64,000 nucleotides of DNA, taken from Clostridiales bacterium. GTDB taxonomy: Bacteria; Bacillota; Clostridia; Christensenellales; CAG-314. Below the pieces are notes generated by a model, which was not told where the DNA came from, ran no database searches, and saw nothing but the letters and a program-made list of their open reading frames with translations. The DNA is taken from assembly GCA_022508375.1 (NCBI GenBank), contig JAFLVJ010000001.1, positions 130,857-194,856 on the forward strand, in the 5' to 3' direction. The position numbers and the translations under genes are program-made. Shown in pieces: positions 59,406 to 64,000 of this stretch; the stretch's first letter is position 1; each line of letters starts with the position of its first letter.

Positions 59406-60278
59406 CTATTTGGCTTGTTCTTCCGTTTCCGATGAACCTTGGACGTTTTCGGGGTGCAGGTACTTGATGCACTGACGAGGACAGCCTTCAAGGCACTTTC
59501 CGCAAGAGATACACTTACTGTAATCAATGATAGGAACGTTGTTAACAAGCACAATTGCCTCGGTAGGACAGCTACGTTGACACTTGCCACAAGCGATACA
59601 ACCAGCCTGACACTTGTTCATTACGTCCTTACCGCGACACTGAGTTGAGCAAGCAACGTACACCTTGGCTGAGACGGGAACGCGCTTGATAAGCGACTTG
59701 GGACATGTCTTAATACACAGCCCACAGCTACGGCACAGCTCGGGATCGATATGAGCGTAGCCTTCACGGCACTCTATCGAGTTGTAGGGACAAGCGTCAA
59801 CACAACTTCCGCTACCCATACAACCGACTTCGCAAGCCTTACGTCCGCCTGCAAGCATATTTTGACTAACGCAGTCGCCATATCCTTGGTAAGCGTACTT
59901 ATCCTGACACTTGTTACCGCCACAGCATGCAACTACAGCAACCGTGGGCTCGGCATTGCCTTCCACAGCAACGCCCAATATGTTGGATATTTCAATACGC
60001 GCCTCAGTTGGGGTTTGTCCGCAAGCGTCCAGTTTCGCCGTGCCGTCAACAAGCGCCTTGGCAAAGCCCGCGCAACCCGGATAACCGCATGCGCCGCAGT
60101 TAGCGCCTGCAAGACATCCTTCGATTTCCTTGATACGTGGGTCTTCCTTGACCTGGCAGAACTTGGAAATAAGCAGTATCAGTACGCCCAATATAAGCGA
60201 AAAACCAACTACGATTACAATTGCAATAACAAGCGGAACCCACTGAATACTTTGACCTATTAAAAGTAAACTGTTCAT
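59406..60278 (-). CDS. rnfB: Rnf complex ferredoxin-type subunit RnfB
   Basis: Iron-sulfur subunit of the ion-pumping ferredoxin:NAD oxidoreductase, 290 aa. N-terminal helix (about 13-37), the 4Fe-4S motif CLAGANCGACGYPGCAGFA (about 54-72), then several CxxCxxCxxxC pairs (CRSCGLCIKTCP, CIACGKCQRSCP, CISCGKCLEGCP). Full length for the Clostridia form. Last gene of the operon, 10 bp after rnfA. Confidence 0.96.
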   Translation of the reverse strand: MNSLLLIGQSIQWVPLVIAIVIVVGFSLILGVLILLISKFCQVKEDPRIKEIEGCLAGANCGACGYPGCAGFAKALVDGTAKLDACGQTPTEARIEISNILGVAVEGNAEPTVAVVACCGGNKCQDKYAYQGYGDCVSQNMLAGGRKACEVGCMGSGSCVDACPYNSIECREGYAHIDPELCRSCGLCIKTCPKSLIKRVPVSAKVYVACSTQCRGKDVMNKCQAGCIACGKCQRSCPTEAIVLVNNVPIIDYSKCISCGKCLEGCPRQCIKYLHPENVQGSSETEEQAK

Positions 60279-60288
60279 AATTTACCCC

Positions 60289-60927
60289 CTAAATCAATGA
60301 GAATACGAAGAATGCCATTGCCATAAAGCAAGCGGTAATCATCGTGATAGGGAATCCGCGCAGAGCCTTAGCAACGTTGAGTTTATCAACCTTGTTGCGA
60401 AGTCCTGCAAGGATTACGATTGCAAGAGTGAAGCCCAAGCCGTAGAATAGACCAGAAAGCACTGCTTCGCCAAATCCCATTGCCATATTAACGGTCACAA
60501 GCTTACCCAAATACACGTTTGAGAAGGTGTACTTAGCGGCATCACCTAAAGCAGTTGCGGTAACGATCTTGGCAACGCCCAATATTGCGCAGTTTGTTGT
60601 AACCAAGGGAAGGTAAATTCCCAAAGCGGAATACAGACCGGGGCTGAACTTTTTGAGTATCATTTCCAACATCTGCACCAACGCTGCAATCAACAGAATA
60701 AACACTACAATCTGAAGATATCCCAGTCCCAAAGGCAACAGTAAATAGGTGTAGATGGGATACGTTACGACGCAGGTGATAACCATAACTGCCGTAACCG
60801 CAAGTCCCATACCTAGCGCGGAATTGATTTTTTTGGAAACACCCAAAAACGGGCAAATTCCCAAAAATTGTGACAATACAAAGTTATCAGCAAATAACGC
60901 TGCTATTACTATACCGAAAAAATCCAT
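60289..60927 (-). CDS. rnfA: Rnf complex membrane subunit RnfA
   Basis: Integral membrane subunit, 212 aa, six helices. NFVLSQFLGICPFLGVSKK and VTTNCAILGVA (the Cys pair thought to hold an Fe-S cluster with RnfE) are present. The start overlaps the rnfE stop (TAATG), with GGAGG upstream. Confidence 0.96.
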   Translation of the reverse strand: MDFFGIVIAALFADNFVLSQFLGICPFLGVSKKINSALGMGLAVTAVMVITCVVTYPIYTYLLLPLGLGYLQIVVFILLIAALVQMLEMILKKFSPGLYSALGIYLPLVTTNCAILGVAKIVTATALGDAAKYTFSNVYLGKLVTVNMAMGFGEAVLSGLFYGLGFTLAIVILAGLRNKVDKLNVAKALRGFPITMITACFMAMAFFVFSLI

Positions 60928-61619
60928 TATTTTGCCTCCTTTGATGCAGCTTCAAGCGCGGGAGCGTCTTCCTTAACTTCCTCAGCCACCGTTGTAGCCT
61001 TGTGAGCCGATTTGTGTTTCAATTTGCGCTCTACTGCGTTGTAGCAAACGTTGAAGATTGCAATAAGCAAACCGTACGTCAGGAATGCACCTGCGGGCTT
61101 AGCGAAGAAATCAATTTTGAAATCCCAGAGCTTTACGCCGAACAACATCCCCTTACCGAGAACTTCGCGAATGATACCCATGATTGTTATGGACAAAGTA
61201 AAGCCGATACCCATGAACAAACCGTCCAATGCGCTTTCGCCCACAGAGTTGTGACTTGCAAAGCTTTCCGCGCGACCGAGAATGATACAGTTTACAACTA
61301 TCAAGGAAATAAACATTCCCAGACTTTCGTACAGACTCGGCAAAAATGCTTCCATGAGCATACCGACGATTGTAACGAATGTTGCGATGATTACGATAAA
61401 GCAGGGAATACGTACTTTATCGGGAATGATGTTGCGTAGCAACGAAATAATTACGTTGCTGCACAGCAATACAAATATTACCGCCGCACCCATACCTAGA
61501 CTGTCTATTGCAGCCGTGGTAATTGCCAACGTCGGACACGTACCAAGTACAAGTCTGAAAGTTGGGTTTTGTCTAACTGTTCCGTCGAGAGCTATTTCTT
61601 TAAATCTCTTTAATTTCAT
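60927..61619 (-). CDS. rnfE: Rnf complex membrane subunit RnfE
   Basis: Integral membrane subunit paired with RnfA, 230 aa. NPTFRLVLGTCPTLAITTAA and ISLIVVNCIILGRAESFA are the family blocks with the conserved Cys residues. A charged cytoplasmic tail (about 198-230) is longer than usual. Confidence 0.96.
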   Translation of the reverse strand: MKLKRFKEIALDGTVRQNPTFRLVLGTCPTLAITTAAIDSLGMGAAVIFVLLCSNVIISLLRNIIPDKVRIPCFIVIIATFVTIVGMLMEAFLPSLYESLGMFISLIVVNCIILGRAESFASHNSVGESALDGLFMGIGFTLSITIMGIIREVLGKGMLFGVKLWDFKIDFFAKPAGAFLTYGLLIAIFNVCYNAVERKLKHKSAHKATTVAEEVKEDAPALEAASKEAK

Positions 61620-61634
61620 TTCAATGCCCTCCTT

Positions 61635-62912
61635 TTAGTCGTTGGACGCTAAGCTTGCGTCATAGTGAGCGAGAGCCGCTTGTACCGCAACTCTAATGAG
61701 GTTTGCCGACTCCGTTGCACCGCTAACCTTGTTGTCGTCGTAAAGTTTTGCAACTGTTGCACTTGTTGCGCCGACAAGTTTTTCTATCAGTATGTTGGCG
61801 TTGGTTTCGGACGGAGCGCCGGAAACCCAACCGTTACCAACCACTGTTTCGCCATCCTTTAACAGCTCGATGCTTTCCACTTCGCCGACACCGTCGTCGT
61901 TCATTTTGATTGTGACTACCAATGCATAGGAGTTGGGAACAGTGCCAACTTTAAGTCCTGCAACAGTGTAAACAGCCACATCAATATCTGTAATTATTGC
62001 ATACGCGTTGTAACTACCGTACGTAAATGTGTACATCGGATTTGCAAGAATATTTGTAACAAATTCTTCTTCACCGGTTACGTTTTCGGATTTTTCAAGA
62101 ATTTCTCCGTTGGATACAACTACAATCTTTATGTCATCTGCGCCGTAAACGTAAGCGAATATAGTACCATTACTGCCTGTTCCCGCAAACAGATACGTCA
62201 ACGAGTTGTCATCGTCGGACAAAGCGTCAACAGCCTTTATTTTGCCGTCAATTGTTGCGTTACCAAGATTTACCTTGTTGAGCGTGTAACCGCTGTAGTC
62301 ATCACCTAACAATTCAAGTATTGCAGCCTTTGCATTGCCTTCGGGATCTTCACCCAAACCAAGCGCGGTACGACAGTAGTAAGCCGCCATATTGATTGCG
62401 TTATTTATAGCGGTTGAAGTCAACACTACAGTTGCGCCTGTCATTTCCAGCGCAAGCTCGTTGGACACGTCTTTACCAACGTACCATGTCGAACCCGCAT
62501 TTGAAGGAACGCGGTCAATGTAGGATTGCTTGTCGTTTTCCTTTACAGCCCAACCTTTAATAATTGCGTCAGCTCCAACGACAACGTACAAAGTTACAGA
62601 TCCGCCCTGATAACCGCCAGTACCAAGCGCTTCGATGACATAGGTACCGTCGGTGGAAAGCAAAACGCGATTTATCTTACCGTAAGAGGCGGTAACTGAT
62701 GTATCAACCTTTATTTCTTCTTTAAGTTTAAAGTCGGGATAAACCTTTTGCATTGAGCGAGAAAGACGCGTGTCATCATCAATGTAAAGAAGATCGTTAC
62801 ATAGAGCCAGTAGCAATCCGCACACAAGGCAGATAACTACAAGCACGGCAACGGGAATAATCCATTGTTTAACAACAGGATTCATTGGCTTTTTAGCTTT
62901 TTCTTCTGCCAT
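61635..62912 (-). CDS. rnfG: Rnf complex flavoprotein RnfG with two FMN-binding-type domains
   Basis: Membrane-anchored flavoprotein, 425 aa, against about 180-220 usual. One helix (16-38), then a first FMN-bind-like domain (about 70-185) with LYVVVGADAIIKGWAV and MTGATVVLTSTAI (157-169), in which the usual GATxTS spacing is stretched by two residues. A second domain (about 290-415) has LVVTIKMNDDGVGEVESIEL and the canonical flavinylation motif VSGATESANLIRVAV (Thr400). So the covalent FMN should sit on the second domain; the first may be inactive or bind FMN differently. The linker between (about 190-285) is unlike RnfG. Confidence 0.9.
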   Translation of the reverse strand: MAEEKAKKPMNPVVKQWIIPVAVLVVICLVCGLLLALCNDLLYIDDDTRLSRSMQKVYPDFKLKEEIKVDTSVTASYGKINRVLLSTDGTYVIEALGTGGYQGGSVTLYVVVGADAIIKGWAVKENDKQSYIDRVPSNAGSTWYVGKDVSNELALEMTGATVVLTSTAINNAINMAAYYCRTALGLGEDPEGNAKAAILELLGDDYSGYTLNKVNLGNATIDGKIKAVDALSDDDNSLTYLFAGTGSNGTIFAYVYGADDIKIVVVSNGEILEKSENVTGEEEFVTNILANPMYTFTYGSYNAYAIITDIDVAVYTVAGLKVGTVPNSYALVVTIKMNDDGVGEVESIELLKDGETVVGNGWVSGAPSETNANILIEKLVGATSATVAKLYDDNKVSGATESANLIRVAVQAALAHYDASLASND

Positions 62913-62914
62913 GA

Positions 62915-64000
62915 TTATACGCCCTCCTTTTGCTCGGATTTTTTAACTTTCTTTTCTTTTACCGGTTTTACGTATCCAAACGGCTTACGGCGAATGTACA
63001 TATCGAACAGAGGTACGAGCAGGTTCATAAGCAGTATTGCAAACGACACCGCTTCGCCCTTGACTGCCTTACGCAGTACAGCCGTAAGAATACCCAGCAA
63101 AGCAAAGTAAATGTAGTTACCCAGTTTAGTGTTGGGAGTTGTTACGTAGTCCGTTGCCATGAATATAGCACCGAGAATCAAACCGCCGCTAAGTATTGAG
63201 GGAAGGAAAGCTTTAAGCGCGGGAACGAATTTAGTACCCATCAACGCGGGAACGAATTGACCGCTGGTGTTGAAGCAACTTTCAATCCAAACAATAAGCA
63301 CTGCAACTATGCCCGTTGCTGCTATGTACACAAGCGGCCAACGGAAGTTGAGCACACCGCGCACCACCAGGTAAATTCCGCCTGCAATAAGTGCCAATTT
63401 GCACACTTCACCGATACATCCTGCTACGCCCGTACCGAGGAACAAATCAAGGTTGGTGAGCGTGCTTGTGTAATCAGCGTTGAACAGCGTTTGCAACGGC
63501 GTTGCTCCTGCAGTAACCTTTCCGCCCGAAACGGGAGAAACAATTTGAACAGCGTTTCCGTTTGCGGGATTTACAAATGCCATGGATCCGCCGAAAGCGG
63601 CGCCAAAGGCGATGAACGCGAAGATTCTGCCTGCGATTGCGGGGTTAACGATGTTTTTACCCGTACCGCCGAACAGCATCTTTACAACCACTATTGCAAA
63701 TACGCTTGCAAGTATTCCTACATACCACTTAGTCGTCGGATACAGGTTCATACCTATGAGCAAGCCCGTAACAAGGGATGTAAAGTCGAATTCCTTAAGA
63801 ATTGTCATAAACGACTTTTTGCAACAGAGCAGATACACGAACTCCGCGGCAACGGAACTTACACAGCAAATCAGCAGTTGCATGAAGGACAGCCAACCGA
63901 GCTTGGAGTAAGCAGGATTAGCAACTCCCATCAATACACAACCTGCAATGCAAGCGGGAAGCAACGCGATACATACGTCAATCATGATGCGACGCGTTGT
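62915..64000 (-). CDS. rnfD: Rnf complex membrane flavoprotein RnfD (5' end beyond right edge)
   Basis: Membrane subunit with covalent FMN. The codons before the ATG at 63985 read TTRRI in frame without a stop, matching the usual RnfD N-terminus (..TRRIMIDVxIALLPA), so the true start lies outside the window. The flavinylation motif is AGATPLQTL; GGTGKNIVNPAIAGRIF and MATDYVTTPNT are family blocks. rnfC is expected further right. Confidence 0.95.
   Translation of the reverse strand, partial: TTRRIMIDVCIALLPACIAGCVLMGVANPAYSKLGWLSFMQLLICCVSSVAAEFVYLLCCKKSFMTILKEFDFTSLVTGLLIGMNLYPTTKWYVGILASVFAIVVVKMLFGGTGKNIVNPAIAGRIFAFIAFGAAFGGSMAFVNPANGNAVQIVSPVSGGKVTAGATPLQTLFNADYTSTLTNLDLFLGTGVAGCIGEVCKLALIAGGIYLVVRGVLNFRWPLVYIAATGIVAVLIVWIESCFNTSGQFVPALMGTKFVPALKAFLPSILSGGLILGAIFMATDYVTTPNTKLGNYIYFALLGILTAVLRKAVKGEAVSFAILLMNLLVPLFDMYIRRKPFGYVKPVKEKKVKKSEQKEGV

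Noticed and set aside
1-64000. CRISPR arrays, tRNA/rRNA genes, prophage or plasmid genes
   Set aside because: Reading both strands I found no regular spaced repeats, no tRNA or rRNA signatures, and no integrase, transposase or phage structural gene.

Overview
The window reads as one continuous stretch of chromosome from a low-to-moderate GC Gram-positive bacterium of the Clostridia type. The evidence is Shine-Dalgarno sequences of the AGGAGG kind, TTGACA/TATAAT promoters with 17-bp spacers, lipoprotein signals, an FMN riboswitch over an ECF riboflavin transporter, a Gram-positive cell-wall gene set and an Rnf complex. The species cannot be fixed from the sequence; an uncultured gut Clostridia lineage is my inference. 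Most genes lie on the minus strand. There is no phage, transposase, CRISPR array, tRNA or rRNA.

Left to right: topoisomerase IV genes parC (cut by the left edge) and parE; a divergent sigma factor with a membrane beta-propeller partner; a membrane protein with two Rossmann-like domains; a lipase-like hydrolase; a murG-like gene; a WYL regulator; a tiny 60-aa gene; a wall cluster (hydrolase, membrane-fused murF, ddl); the t6A genes tsaE-tsaB-rimI; riboswitch-controlled ribU; pfkA and a GH20 hexosaminidase; the potABCD polyamine importer; and galK.

From 28.5 to 39.9 kb a run of co-directional genes combines a sugar/glycerol-phosphate-type ABC importer (ATPase, two permeases, binding lipoprotein) with two membrane proteins of unknown function, a secreted staphylococcal-nuclease-like lipoprotein and a 1151-aa multidomain lipoprotein. 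I read this as a candidate surface system that digests nucleic acid and imports the products. Next come a candidate structured small RNA, glmS, a membrane-anchored XRE regulator with an outward leucine-rich domain, typA, a phosphodiesterase and yhbY, obgE, a GltD-like oxidoreductase, nth, DUF3343 and a cysteine desulfurase, a membrane protein ending in a ribosomal-protein-L15-like domain, an RlmI-type methyltransferase, an S41 protease, a degenerate ABC ATPase, and rnfB-A-E-G-D (rnfD cut by the right edge).

The least explained signal is noncoding. Several families of structured repeats sit between genes, often starting within 0-4 bases of a stop codon: a ~240-260-bp multi-hairpin element in two inverted copies with compensatory stem changes plus a collapsed remnant; a four-copy hairpin family whose core (ending TGCAGATT) is conserved while the flanking stem differs but stays complementary; and two single-copy structured elements after rimI and glmS. 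Three genes (tsaE, hexosaminidase, rlmI) appear to have promoters so close to the start codon that the mRNA would be leaderless.
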